NCBI GenBank assembly: GCA_025201865.1
Contig: MU602926.1
Span: 1 to 32,532, forward strand
Source: Ramicandelaber brevisporus
Taxonomy: Eukaryota; Kickxellomycota; Ramicandelaberales; Ramicandelaberaceae
Length of the DNA stretch: 32,532 bases
Reading direction: 5' to 3'
Made by a program: the position numbers and the translations under genes. Of this stretch, positions 18,901 through 26,740 are shown in pieces (the first letter of the stretch is position 1; each line of letters begins with the position of its first letter). The notes beneath the pieces are model-generated. The model searched no databases, had not been told where the DNA came from, and saw only the letters and a list, made by a program, of their open reading frames with translations.

Positions 18901-21900
18901 TTTGACGGCCCGATTGATGCATTGATCGACACTTCAAGCGCAGACATGATGCGCGTTACTTCGCTACAAGCATCGGATGTCATGAACATGTTTGATACTG
19001 GTTCAGCTCAACCTCCATCATCAACTCAAGCGCAGCCTGAAGAGACTCGTTCCATCAGTGTTACTGAGCAACCTGCCATCGAAGAAGAAGAAGCGGCATC
19101 CGCAGCTACTGAAGCTGAATCTGGCTGGGACTTTGATTTCGATTCTACTCATCATGAGCCTGCTCCAGAGTTCATTGCTGGCACTGCTGTTTCTGCTGAC
19201 ACCGATCACGAGGCTCTTTCCACCGAACCTGTTGCGGCCAACAATGTATCTATTGATGAAGAGTCTGGCTCGGGCGTCGATGCTCAGCTGGATGATTCCG
19301 TCGCTGATGAGCCAGTTCCTTCCAATGCTGGTGCCGAAATTGAGGACAGCACTACTTCACATGATGGCGATGACACTTCACTGCCACAGCCACACGAAGA
19401 ATCCGGCTGGTCATTTGATGCCCCATTTGATGCTCCATATGATGAAGCAGCGCATGTAGTCGCCGATGAAGAACAGGTGTCTTCTGAACTTGAGCATGCT
19501 GAGCACGAGCAAGACATTGCTGTCGATATCAAGCCACCAGCCATTGATGAGGCTGCCACTGAGCATCTTGCTGAGGAGGATGGATGGAATTTCGATTCGG
19601 TTATTCATGACCATGAAGAAGATTCAGCTGACGCCGCAGTTCGTGATGCATCCATCGGACACGCTGGTACTGATGCCGGGATTCACGTCGATGAGCCCGC
19701 CCCTGCTGTCGCGCCTGAACTCCATGTCGATGATTCTGTGCCCACCGCTTGCAATGATGCTGATTACCAAGCATCATCTGAGGAGTTGACTATTGGTGAG
19801 CAGCTTGGTGACGAGTCTGGTTGGCAGTTTGACACGGTTATCGACGAACCAGAACTGGAGCCTGTCGACGCTGTCTTCGAGTCTGACTCTCTAGCTCCAG
19901 TTGTTGAGCCAGAATCTGATGTTGCTGCTTCAGTCTCTGAGGTTGATATCCCTGTATCTGTAAATGAGGATGTTCCACAGATTTTGGATTCTCTGGTCCC
20001 AAGTGAAGAGGATGAACGGCAGTTTGATGAAGTTGCTGCCGAACCAGCTGAGGATACTTCTGCTGTTGATACCATTCCTCAGGATGAAGAGGCTGCCACT
20101 GTTGATGTCATTGCCACTGAACCAGAGCCTACGGTTGATACCATGCCTGTCCCTGTTGAAGACGTTGTTGGCACTGATCAGCTGGCTGATGAAGATGGAT
20201 GGCAGTTCGATAATGTTGTTGCCGATGAAGCTGCGCCTCTGGAGACAGCTGTTGAGCACGAAACAGTCTCTGATACACTGGTTGCTGAGCCTGAGATCAC
20301 TGTAACATCTGATGACTCAATCTCTGCTCCTGCCGCCCCGGCTATCGATGTGTTTGTTGCCGAACAGCCTACTGAGGATGAGGGTTGGAATTTTGATGAC
20401 ATTGTATCTGAGCATATTGTCCCCGAGTCTGACTCTGCTGCCACTGCTGCGTTGCATGCTGACTCTGGTCATGAAGCGGTTGCTGCCCCAGCTGGCAATG
20501 TACCTGAGGCTGAGCATCTACTCGAAGACGATGGATGGAGATTTGATGACATCGCGTTTGACCATACTGCCGCCATTGCTGATGCTGATGCTGATGCTGC
20601 CACTGCTTTCCCTGAGGTTTCTACTGTACAAGAACCTACCTCTGATAGCCAAGTCTCTGTCTCTGAGCAGGAAACTTCAGTTGTGCCAGAACATGCCGAT
20701 GTTACCCAGGTTGAAGATGATGGTTGGAAGTTTGACACACTTGTTTCTGAGCACACTGCAACTCTGGTTGATACAGCCAATGAACAGCCTGAGCAGCAGA
20801 CTGTGTCCGAACCAGATCATGCTGACATTGTCCAGACACCAGCCGAAGATGAGTTGATTGCTTCTACCGATTTGCCATTGAGCGAACTGCCTGCCGAGGA
20901 ATCCGGATGGTCGTTTGATGCTCCCGCATTTGATGAGTCCGAGCTGATTATACCGCCTCAGATTGTTGAAACTCACGATGAAGATGCTCAAGTTGATACT
21001 TCTATTGTGGCCGTTGATAGCAATGAAGTTGTAATCGAAGCATCCGAATCACCTGAATCACCTGAATCGCCTGCCGAATCTGCTGGAGAGGCTGTTTCTA
21101 GCGAGTTGGTCACCACTGTTGCTGAACCCATTGCCACCGACCAACATCCTGAATTTGCTCAATCCGATATACCTTCCGGATGGAGCTCTGATGCAGACCA
21201 CGCCGCCGCTGATGCTGTCCATACCGAGCTTGTGTCTGACCAGTCGCATCCTGATGAAGTTAACGAAGCTACTGAATGGGACTTTGAGCAATATGCAATT
21301 GAAGACAGCGAACAACGTGAAGAACCAACCACTTCTTCTGTTACTACTGAAGATGTTAGCGCTGCTGACGAACTTGAATCGTGGCGCGCTGATGCCCATA
21401 AGCTTGCTGATATCTCTGAAGAAGATATTGTCCAGGCCGAGCCTCAGGTACCGTATATCGAACCACCTCCATCGAGTGAACAAGTGGATGCAGCCGATAT
21501 TACCTCTGCCGCCACCGCCGCCGCCGCCGCCGCTGAATCTGAATCTGGCTGGGACTTGGATGCGACCACCTTGGATATCCATGACGCTGGAGCTGAAGCT
21601 GGAGCTGGAGCTGAAGCTGGAGTTGAAGCCGAATCGGCTACTATCGAGCCTCCAGTTGAACCTCATGATATTGCTGTTTCAACCGAAGTTGTATATGAGC
21701 AGTCACCCGCGGATGCTGCAGAAGAACAATCTGCATCTGATTGGGGCTTTGATGAACCTGCACTGGCTGACATTCATGAAGAACAGCAGCTGCCTGATGC
21801 CACAACTCCACTTGTTGCCGAATCTGAAGCACCGCTCGTTGACGAGCCTTCTGAGCTGCTGAGTGGAGTGGCATCTCCATTGGATCGCGCCGCGGTCGAC

Positions 21901-22971
21901 ATTGATGGTGACGGTGAAGGTGAAGGCGAAGGTGATGTTTCGTCTGCAGATTCATCATGGGAGCGCGATTTCGGCACTGACCAAGTCTCGATTACTCCAA
22001 CCTTCGATGCTGTCCTTGTTGACAACGAATCAACCGTGCATGATATCCCGTCCGCCATGTCCGAACCAGCTGACGTGGCGCCAGAAATGTCCTCCTTGAC
22101 TGAGGATGTACGTGTTCCACGAGTGCTACGCAAGTTGTACGCGCTTGCCCACTCTCCATCTGCCGGTGGACAAGATATGGGTGCCATCTGCCGAGATTTG
22201 CTTGTGCAGCTGAGTGAGCCAGACAGACTGCCCACTAATGCTGTTTATGCAATGACTTGCTTCTTTGGCATGCAGATTCTACCGTCAAACTCTGAGTGTG
22301 CCGAGGAGATTGCCGAAGTGCTTCGTTCCATTGGATACACTCGCGAAGCTGTCATTTTCAGTCTGGTTTCGTCCGTACCGTCACTGGTCAGCGGCGCTCT
22401 CTCCATGCTGCGCAGCTCTGCATCTGACCTTTCGAGCGACCTCCTTGATGATCCTCTGGTTCAGCTGGCAGTCATGTCTGCGACAACTGCAGTGGATCCA
22501 TCTGAGCCCAGCAGCAAGTACACTGATGTCGTTCCGGCTATTACTCGACTGGTTGGCACTCCTCTGTTTGACAAGATCCTTTCTGCATTCCTTGGCGACT
22601 TCGGTGGCGTCTTTGCCTCCAGTTCGGCATTGAAACCTATTGCCACAACGGCAGCTGAGGCAAACATTGTGCTCGCCATTGTCGAGTGGTTGCAGTCATC
22701 TCGCAATCCGCAGCATCAGCTCCATGCCCACAGAATCCTCTTTGGGTACTTCCAGACGCCAACTGGATTGCGTGCTAGAAACGCTGGCTTTGCGGGTCTA
22801 CTCACTAGATTGCGCATGATTGCCAAGTACTTTGGTGGCACAGAGTCAGTATCTGAGATTGATCAGATCCAGCTGCAGCACATTCAGGATGCGATGGATC
22901 ACGATCAGTCATTTGGCGGACATCACCTATACCAGGCATGTCTCGCACTTTGCCATAAGCGCCTCTCTTAA
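12943..22971 (+). CDS. Giant Sec39/NBAS-like vesicle-tethering protein with proline-rich N-terminus and acidic W-x-F-D motif array (3342 aa)
   Basis: One uninterrupted frame. Residues 1-345 are Pro/Arg/Ser-rich with many PPPP and PRPPPPP runs. About 355-1780 is alpha-helical and matches the Sec39 pattern: LLDAVPEAARPPALYARVI (about 402-420), WITARCIAIDSCTGDLDYIG (from about 446), LRSDVMSLNKYI, LEKFISLAPFERIALFLDGS, and YHKESLLGFAIMLSPADML (from about 1069). Residues 1780-3010 are highly acidic and carry repeated G-W-x-F-D motifs. Residues 3050-3342 are a second helical region. Sec39/NBAS proteins belong to the ER-side Dsl1/NRZ complex, which captures COPI vesicles returning from the Golgi and works with ER SNAREs. 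It lacks the WD40 N-terminus of animal NBAS and is far longer than yeast Sec39. The start is the first ATG after a pyrimidine-rich leader. The family call comes from pattern recall, not an alignment. Confidence 0.68.
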   Translation: MSTNPRRPPRPRPPPAAAGSHGAARPRPPPPSAGYVPRPRPPPPPQVARPAMQHRPPPASAAIASESTGAFDTLLVFDDDLPAPSLDSSQPEPYTMPQPPAVPEASPAQTSTLRDASSSVPEPAPPASMSSPPPPPSLPPSLPQPVHIQQNVSRTSSPRPMHLPSSPPAHAASLPVRTASPRPPSVFSPPPPPPPPHHPPPHAQHLPRGTVTRPPRPPRPPPAHRPPPPQPPRIASPATGLSPPDVREVSSPSGAAVVSPPMPPPRPSPQMPAHRPRPPPPPPHMRGMIRPGTPPMPRPRPPPPPQHQSAAVVRPPPPHPHPHPHPPQLSSPSQPQPHTVPETEAMVKVGTSAFALEFGEPDVMESAYEHALSGNIHALVDLVTQDSARKQLSEVPLSERFTLLDAVPEAARPPALYARVILAILLDPHRVTGDDIPVDIQRVVEWITARCIAIDSCTGDLDYIGTMVDTLVDDSVLTLHLAGLRSDVMSLNKYISQSKEQVTLEKFISLAPFERIALFLDGSDAESVRHIINTLILPSLRSKPAETRTALCENILARSAGGELDWVAAVLSLAHKQLAESTTDLNLDTESSSSSSIVSSVIELVCILIGCLMCGSFVDNPSSMDALQSLLASLVPSFSPDAKIDSSSSVDFDAVIDALRGGCADADSVTPSTIVSSLSGYDSQNESRSAFITQAATVALIFAHASWTCSVRYNATYVASPKWFAVHYDSKRDQTQLIAHILRPMQKLAKDAGGVVNPLRQLLDDMCSLSDSGVLSLINVHYIASEYLHALLLLVVDDNKLIDFSVETSGDLRRRGVLDVSDIERITLSVCSEFFDSAESGSSHDEMIICAKQCLSLLPDSSPAVAAMRDLMDSVEMMNQVASNAGMHHSAPSPAQVHHAVDRLTLAKHFLLEVDGNFVHQKTALVRKLIQNLGYIGNTHSGDSDITIRTTSALADAIVTVWAISSASQSAIGQQQTRRILELSESLVKTILSREWQDIEASINKASVPLPQRLLSHPHRQLHPGSQSADATSGNEAWRSIGLHPADIATHLSHLLLELVRTGDFTEYHKESLLGFAIMLSPADMLSEIICDSAAALSEIGTVSAGKKHSIPDTHDDVKRLRSSSSDTSESVFNVAVLAAIDDLLSVPRSTVNTKRSDVPKVSLSSVHTFDASVLAQSLKLARHSGLKRKDLVIEHLRYSLATHPPSNPTSSIVSSDTVAHDEILAEAAAKYPRALLDLLTAEVIPRIAGNDHALLRTAYRGLVTSLQSPKRTNRSTNDSDVLSQLQVRIDLLDDIIATGGPLVDLDVKQLVSHVAAGDASEIAEIMWTFICAQQLRPDNYEPILNIAQSACNLVPFPQLDGSVDHDSSVDSTALTELLLSELASRLINAALGEARSMAIGMAAGEPSSADDDVPIVTEALSLVDSCWQQLHPVVQAADIAMEFDSESSLLSFVARKTVIDTARGSILASPDFDDDETMAEAVKKLTSVGTRLAFLAQIDAIRDPFSFCRIPYEDVVSMDSSEIQQRVRDVIKKLLTVHADDIDQEPVEAYLIVKLALLTNQTFGRDTVDIVDVYRRSFASALRATNDARPSLDADENEEDVYSRLLNEQLAPVSNVLQITQYDFGTDEDSLSSALQDIYSSMHRLTMATCVSGDLPPIEPPLSTSATNATSPDLTQSMARDSFAAWVQMRKSAAASSVVVKIRPLVLLALITFADQAFNLEAADSATLTRLQLRIASTLAGQEDEIEQVHEQPRQLQQAQAQAQGEEEEEEEEKPQPTDVTERDEWSTWNDAGSWEDLPQRVAESVDATPVETIADRRDTAGSDFSLIEDPSPVVSPPPPQPESAAVDESAIDFGESDAGWGFDSVSVETSSPAEPESEPESEPEPELEPELEPEHAHEPENEPEHAHEPENEAGLVHEEIGAQSSPTEASAPVAIVEDVSVPSPVHSPVPTSSQVESTSVPVPVPVPAGDPVSDDTQIDFGAWGFDGPIDALIDTSSADMMRVTSLQASDVMNMFDTGSAQPPSSTQAQPEETRSISVTEQPAIEEEEAASAATEAESGWDFDFDSTHHEPAPEFIAGTAVSADTDHEALSTEPVAANNVSIDEESGSGVDAQLDDSVADEPVPSNAGAEIEDSTTSHDGDDTSLPQPHEESGWSFDAPFDAPYDEAAHVVADEEQVSSELEHAEHEQDIAVDIKPPAIDEAATEHLAEEDGWNFDSVIHDHEEDSADAAVRDASIGHAGTDAGIHVDEPAPAVAPELHVDDSVPTACNDADYQASSEELTIGEQLGDESGWQFDTVIDEPELEPVDAVFESDSLAPVVEPESDVAASVSEVDIPVSVNEDVPQILDSLVPSEEDERQFDEVAAEPAEDTSAVDTIPQDEEAATVDVIATEPEPTVDTMPVPVEDVVGTDQLADEDGWQFDNVVADEAAPLETAVEHETVSDTLVAEPEITVTSDDSISAPAAPAIDVFVAEQPTEDEGWNFDDIVSEHIVPESDSAATAALHADSGHEAVAAPAGNVPEAEHLLEDDGWRFDDIAFDHTAAIADADADAATAFPEVSTVQEPTSDSQVSVSEQETSVVPEHADVTQVEDDGWKFDTLVSEHTATLVDTANEQPEQQTVSEPDHADIVQTPAEDELIASTDLPLSELPAEESGWSFDAPAFDESELIIPPQIVETHDEDAQVDTSIVAVDSNEVVIEASESPESPESPAESAGEAVSSELVTTVAEPIATDQHPEFAQSDIPSGWSSDADHAAADAVHTELVSDQSHPDEVNEATEWDFEQYAIEDSEQREEPTTSSVTTEDVSAADELESWRADAHKLADISEEDIVQAEPQVPYIEPPPSSEQVDAADITSAATAAAAAAESESGWDLDATTLDIHDAGAEAGAGAEAGVEAESATIEPPVEPHDIAVSTEVVYEQSPADAAEEQSASDWGFDEPALADIHEEQQLPDATTPLVAESEAPLVDEPSELLSGVASPLDRAAVDIDGDGEGEGEGDVSSADSSWERDFGTDQVSITPTFDAVLVDNESTVHDIPSAMSEPADVAPEMSSLTEDVRVPRVLRKLYALAHSPSAGGQDMGAICRDLLVQLSEPDRLPTNAVYAMTCFFGMQILPSNSECAEEIAEVLRSIGYTREAVIFSLVSSVPSLVSGALSMLRSSASDLSSDLLDDPLVQLAVMSATTAVDPSEPSSKYTDVVPAITRLVGTPLFDKILSAFLGDFGGVFASSSALKPIATTAAEANIVLAIVEWLQSSRNPQHQLHAHRILFGYFQTPTGLRARNAGFAGLLTRLRMIAKYFGGTESVSEIDQIQLQHIQDAMDHDQSFGGHHLYQACLALCHKRLS
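18298..21963 (+). other. Acidic tryptophan-motif array within the Sec39-like protein
   Basis: After a Trp triplet (W1787, W1790, W1796), acidic sequence carries Trp motifs at residues 1862, 1985, 2062, 2156, 2215, 2294, 2420, 2482, 2532, 2595, 2656, 2747, 2779, 2814, 2870, 2934 and 3006. Ten are exactly G-W-x-F-D preceded by two or three Asp, Glu or Ser; 1985 and 2934 are A/D-W-G-F-D. Position 2359 keeps Q-F-D but has lost G-W. From 2156 to 2656 the spacing is 50-79 residues, mostly 59-65. Between motifs lie Glu/Pro/Ala/Val-rich linkers, including EPES/EPEL repeats at about 1875-1915. Confidence 0.95.
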
Positions 22972-23171
22972 ACTTTCTCTTCCTCCCCTCCCTTCTTTTA
23001 ACTCTCCATATCGCTCTTTACAATCACGATTCACATTATTATGTATAGAGAAATACTAGGCACTTGAAAGTAAACAAAAAAATAAACGCGACTAGAACGC
23101 TGAAGAATAGGCAGGATGTAGAGATGAGGGAATTAGTAGTGTAAATGTAAGATATGTATGCTAGATGTAGT

Positions 23172-24611
23172 TTACTCGGAGGAGCGGCGGCCATCGTGGG
23201 ATCGGTTTGTACGAGCATCATCGCGGATGAAGACAGTCTTCTCCTCGTTGACTCCCATGAGACCCTCGTCGAAATCATCATCAGAGCCACTGCTGTTGAC
23301 GGCAGTAGCGCCGCCAATCTCAGACACTGCACCAGCGTTGAGAGGCTGCAAGTACACGATATCGTCACGCTTCTCACCAGCAGCAACATTGTCGGCTGAG
23401 CGGCGGATGATGATGCTGCGGTGGCTGCGCAGGCTTTGCTGGCTCTTCTTGGAGTTGAGCGACGCGATGGACTTGTTTTGGACAATTGCCAAAGTTGGTG
23501 GCTTGGATTCGACGCTGGCACGAGCGCGAGCCATGATGGCGGCTGGGATGTGGCTGCGAGTGTGGTTGACCTCAGTGGTCTCCGTGAATGCCTCGTCAAC
23601 ATCGCTGCCAATATCCTGCTCCTCAGATGCCTGCAGCTTCTTCATCTTTTCTTCCTCCAGCAAGTGAAGTGGTGCAAACAATGCCTTGAGGTCGGAGCTC
23701 AGCCACAGCAAAAGCGCAAGCAGCTCAAAAGTGGGATCAAACACAGTGTAGACCCACTCCTTGTTGGCGTCTTCGTTAGCACGATGACCAATGATGGCAG
23801 CACGGTACACGCACTTGGTCAAGAGCAACAGCGACGGGATCAAAATGAGCCAGAACCGAATGCCACCAGCAACCTCTTTACGGGAACCGGTGATTTCCTT
23901 GTGAGCGTAGATGCGCAGCCAAATCAAAACCAGAATCTCAATGCTGAAGAGAGCGACAAAGCCGTACGATGAAGCCTTGCGAGCAGGGTTGAGCGACTTG
24001 TGCATGTAGTCGATGGCAAGCTGGACAGCAGCGTAGATACCAACAATGGAGATGGCAAAGATGAGGAAATAGAGAGTGTTGCGGACAATGCGCCACTTGC
24101 GAGGCAGCTCTGTAAGATCATAGATGCGAAGATACCAGTCGCTCATGAGCTTGGAGTGGACCACGAAAACACCCCAGAAGCCAGACGCGACGGCAATGTT
24201 GGATGCGGCAACCCAGCCCAGCAGCGGGTGCTCGCTCAAAACGGCGCGGAATGCGTAAGCAAGAATCTTGGCGGAGACGAATGAGTAAATGAGTCTGTAT
24301 GGCAAGTAGCGTGTCTTGAGAGTCTTGTAGATGGTGATGATAGTGGCAACGGTGAAGATGATTGTGAGGAAGATGGACATGGCCAGCGTTGGAATTGGGA
24401 ACACCATGGACACGGGTGGTCTGAAGCCAGGAGGGAGGCCGCCAGGAGGCATGCCACCTGCGCCAGCTGTCGCGTTTGGAGGCAGCATGGTGCCAGTGCC
24501 AGTGCCAGGAGCTCCTGGGACAGTGTCGCCGCCTGCCTCAAAAGGAGGTGGCGTCACTGGAGTGAATGTGTGACCAGGTGGTGGGATCAGCGTGGGGAAC
24601 AAGAGATCCAT
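23172..24611 (-). CDS. Seven-transmembrane protein, RTA1-like topology (479 aa)
   Basis: Seven hydrophobic segments are visible at about residues 70-96, 106-124, 130-152, 177-200, 215-236, 250-272 and 286-305. A Pro/Gly/Thr-rich N-terminal 65 residues (with NAT, a possible N-glycan site) precedes them, and a 170-residue Ser/Lys/Arg/Asp-rich tail follows. TKCVYRAAIIG in TM6 followed by EWVYTVFDPTFELLALLLW in TM7 resembles the R-x-x-(Y/F)-R ... Y-x-x-D pattern of fungal RTA1-like and related seven-TM families. The ligand or transport role is unknown; a receptor-like fungal membrane protein is equally possible. The tail has many Ser-Arg phosphorylation-type sites and an acidic GSDDDFDEG patch. 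The gene is convergent with the Sec39-like gene, with 200 bases between stops. The start is the first ATG. Confidence 0.7.
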   Translation of the reverse strand: MDLLFPTLIPPPGHTFTPVTPPPFEAGGDTVPGAPGTGTGTMLPPNATAGAGGMPPGGLPPGFRPPVSMVFPIPTLAMSIFLTIIFTVATIITIYKTLKTRYLPYRLIYSFVSAKILAYAFRAVLSEHPLLGWVAASNIAVASGFWGVFVVHSKLMSDWYLRIYDLTELPRKWRIVRNTLYFLIFAISIVGIYAAVQLAIDYMHKSLNPARKASSYGFVALFSIEILVLIWLRIYAHKEITGSRKEVAGGIRFWLILIPSLLLLTKCVYRAAIIGHRANEDANKEWVYTVFDPTFELLALLLWLSSDLKALFAPLHLLEEEKMKKLQASEEQDIGSDVDEAFTETTEVNHTRSHIPAAIMARARASVESKPPTLAIVQNKSIASLNSKKSQQSLRSHRSIIIRRSADNVAAGEKRDDIVYLQPLNAGAVSEIGGATAVNSSGSDDDFDEGLMGVNEEKTVFIRDDARTNRSHDGRRSSE

Positions 24612-25414
24612 GATTGTGTGAGAGTGAGAGTGAGAGTAAGTGAGTGAGTGAGTGAGTGAGTGTCTGTGTGTGTTTTTTTTTTAGTTGGTAAGTAAGAGAC
24701 GCGTGGTAGAGTGTGTATGGAGACTGACAAAGACTGAAGAGTGTCGATATTGAAGAGTGGCTTTCTGGGTAGTAACCAGAAGAACGAGCTGGTGGTGGTT
24801 GTTGACTTCCTGGAAGTGCCTTTTGAACACTCGTCTGGGCGGAATTAAGTTGGGGGAACAACGGAATTGCCGTGGCTCAACTAAAGAGCCGAACGTTCTG
24901 ATTGCTTCAAATTACTGGTTGGTGGCGTTTGTTGACGAGTTTCTTTAAAAATAAAAAAAAACCTCAACTCTTTCAGCATGAAAAAAGTGTCGATGGTCTG
25001 TGCTGGGTCATTCCTCGTCCTTTGGTCCAATAGGCGGTTAACACACCATCGCAACGGAGCCGCAGCTGAACTCCACAAAATCTCGTTGAAAAAGAGAGAG
25101 AGAAAAACCATGCGATCCAGACAGATGTTTTAAATGCATCCCGAAACAGTAAATAGGCACATTTAGAGGTCCAGCGTGGAAGATACACACGAGGGTATGC
25201 AGGCAACGGAGCCATGACTAAGCTCCATTAAACAGAGTTGAAAGCTACGTCTGTTTGATACTCAGTGGCCAAAGTGTTTTTTTGATAAAAGCGAAAGGGG
25301 AGGGAAATGAAAGTGATCAAAGAAGGATGCAGAGGATGAAAGCGAATAAACGATAAAAGATGCGAAGATGATGCGATGCTTAAGGAAAGAAAAGAGGGTA
25401 AATGATAATGCAGC
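24612..25414. other. Intergenic between the seven-TM gene and the Ala-rich secreted protein gene
   Basis: No protein gene is supported. It starts with GTGA/GAGA-type repeats and a T10 run (24620-24682), which would be the C/A-rich 5' leader of the minus-strand seven-TM gene. Further right is an A-rich patch (24943-24960) and an inverted repeat next to an A6 run (24981-25051). A purine-rich stretch (25265-25400) probably is the 3' flank of the Ala-rich gene. Confidence 0.55.
24981..25051 (-). other. Stem-forming element followed by T6 on the minus strand
   Basis: On the minus strand CGATGGT (25051-25045) pairs with ACCATCG (24997-24991) across 47 bases. The stem is followed by ACAC and a T6 run, a layout compatible with a short polymerase III transcript. 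No A/B boxes, tRNA loops or known RNA family features were recognised, so this is a structural observation only. Confidence 0.25.
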
Positions 25415-26740
25415 TTAGCGACGTGTGGTGACAGTCGGTGAAACCGCTGGGAATCCTGGAATTGCTGGTAATCCAGCTGGAGCGCCAGGCAAACCAGGCA
25501 GCGTGGGCAGTCCAGCAAGGCCGGCGAGACTAGGAGGAGCAACAGGGGCACCTGGAGCTGCAGCTGGTGCACTCGGCACTGCAGCTGGGGCGGCCGGTGC
25601 TGGAGCCGCTGGAGCAGCACCTGGGACAGCCGCTGGAGCCGCAGCAGGGGCAGCAGCAGCAGCAGCAGGAGCGGCCGGAGCGGCGGCGGCTGGGGCAGTT
25701 GCTGGAGCAGCACCAGGAATTGCGCTCAATGGGATACCTGCTTGCTGTGCAAGGGCGGCGAGCTGGGCAGGGCTTGCATTAGCGAGTTCGGCGGGAACAC
25801 CAGCTAATGCGGGATTTGGCGCAGCCGCAGCAGCAGCGGCGGCAGCGGCAGCGGCAGGAGTGGCCTCCTTGGCAGTTTTGGCAGTCTTGGCCGACTTAGC
25901 CGACTTAGCCGACTTGGCTGCTGACTTAGCCTTTGCACCATTCGGATGATGCTTCTTAAGGTAGCGCTGGAGAAGGCTAGTCTCCTGTTTCAACATTCCA
26001 AGAGTTTGACTCTCAATGTTCTTGAGATCAGCCAAATTGACATCCCCAGTTGCGCCAGGGGTAGCTCCAGGAGCAGGGACGGCCGCAGCTTGTGGATTTG
26101 GTGTGCCTGCGGGGGTGGCAGCAGCACCACCACCGGCAGCGGCAGCGGCAGCCTGCTGTGCGGCGAGAAGAGCAGCTGGATCATTTGCTGCAGCGGCGGC
26201 AGCTGTTGCCGGGTTTGCTGCCTGAGCGGCTGCTGCTGCTGCTGCTGCTGCTGCCGCTGCTGGATCAGTGGCTGCTTGTGGATGCTGCTGTTGCTGTTGA
26301 GCTGCCAACAGTGCAGCCATTGGATCGGTCGCTGCGGTTGGAGGCGATCCTGGTGCTGCGCCTGGTGTTGCTGGTGTTGCTGCTGCTGCTGCTTCTGCCG
26401 CTGGCGTAGCTGCTCCTGGTTGTTGAGCTGCCGCGGCTTGTTGGGCGGCGAGCAATGCTGCCATTGGGTCTGTGGCTGCAGTGCCTGGTGCAGCAGCAGC
26501 AGCTGGAGCCGGAGCCGCTGGAGCAGCCGCGGCCTGTGGTTGCTGTTGCTGTTGAGCAGCGAGTAACGCAGCCGCCAATGGGTCTGTCGCACCTGCTGCT
26601 GGAGCGGCGGCGGCTGGAGCGACTGCTGGAGTTGCTGCCTGAGGTTTAGCAGCCAGGAACGCCTGTGGAATCTGGGCGGTTGCCAGGTTGCAAGAGGCCA
26701 GAGCCGCTGCAATCACGAAGCCAAGTGTGCTAACCTTCAT
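25415..26740 (-). CDS. Secreted Ala/Pro/Gln-rich repeat protein of unknown function (441 aa)
   Basis: It begins with a clear signal peptide (MKVSTLGFVIAAALASCNLA, likely cleaved in ATA-Q after residue 22). The mature chain is dominated by Ala. Residues 51-205 hold about five imperfect repeats of the form (A/N)(T)DPxAALLAAQQ followed by Q or A runs (about 51, 89, 137, 158 and 186). A short charged helix, NLADLKNIESQTLGMLKQET (236-255), continues into RYLKKHH, then a Lys-rich SAK/TAK repeat (269-291). The rest is Ala/Pro-rich with a PGLPG-type end. No enzyme motif, GPI signal or Cys-rich domain is visible. It may be a wall or surface coat component; this is a guess from composition. The open frames on the opposite strand and other frames are shadows of its GCN-rich codons. 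Confidence 0.75.
   Translation of the reverse strand: MKVSTLGFVIAAALASCNLATAQIPQAFLAAKPQAATPAVAPAAAAPAAGATDPLAAALLAAQQQQQPQAAAAPAAPAPAAAAAPGTAATDPMAALLAAQQAAAAQQPGAATPAAEAAAAATPATPGAAPGSPPTAATDPMAALLAAQQQQQHPQAATDPAAAAAAAAAAAAQAANPATAAAAAANDPAALLAAQQAAAAAAGGGAAATPAGTPNPQAAAVPAPGATPGATGDVNLADLKNIESQTLGMLKQETSLLQRYLKKHHPNGAKAKSAAKSAKSAKSAKTAKTAKEATPAAAAAAAAAAAAPNPALAGVPAELANASPAQLAALAQQAGIPLSAIPGAAPATAPAAAAPAAPAAAAAAPAAAPAAVPGAAPAAPAPAAPAAVPSAPAAAPGAPVAPPSLAGLAGLPTLPGLPGAPAGLPAIPGFPAVSPTVTTRR

Noticed and set aside
18298-21963. G-W-x-F-D motifs as LC3-interacting or FFAT motifs.
   Set aside because: LIR needs a hydrophobic residue three positions after Trp, where Asp is found here; FFAT needs two aromatics in register, which most copies lack.
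25425-25949. Gly/Ala-rich open frame on the plus strand, opposite the secreted Ala-rich protein.
   Set aside because: It is the antisense of GCN-rich codons. The minus strand has a signal peptide, a charged helix and a natural start, which the plus strand lacks.
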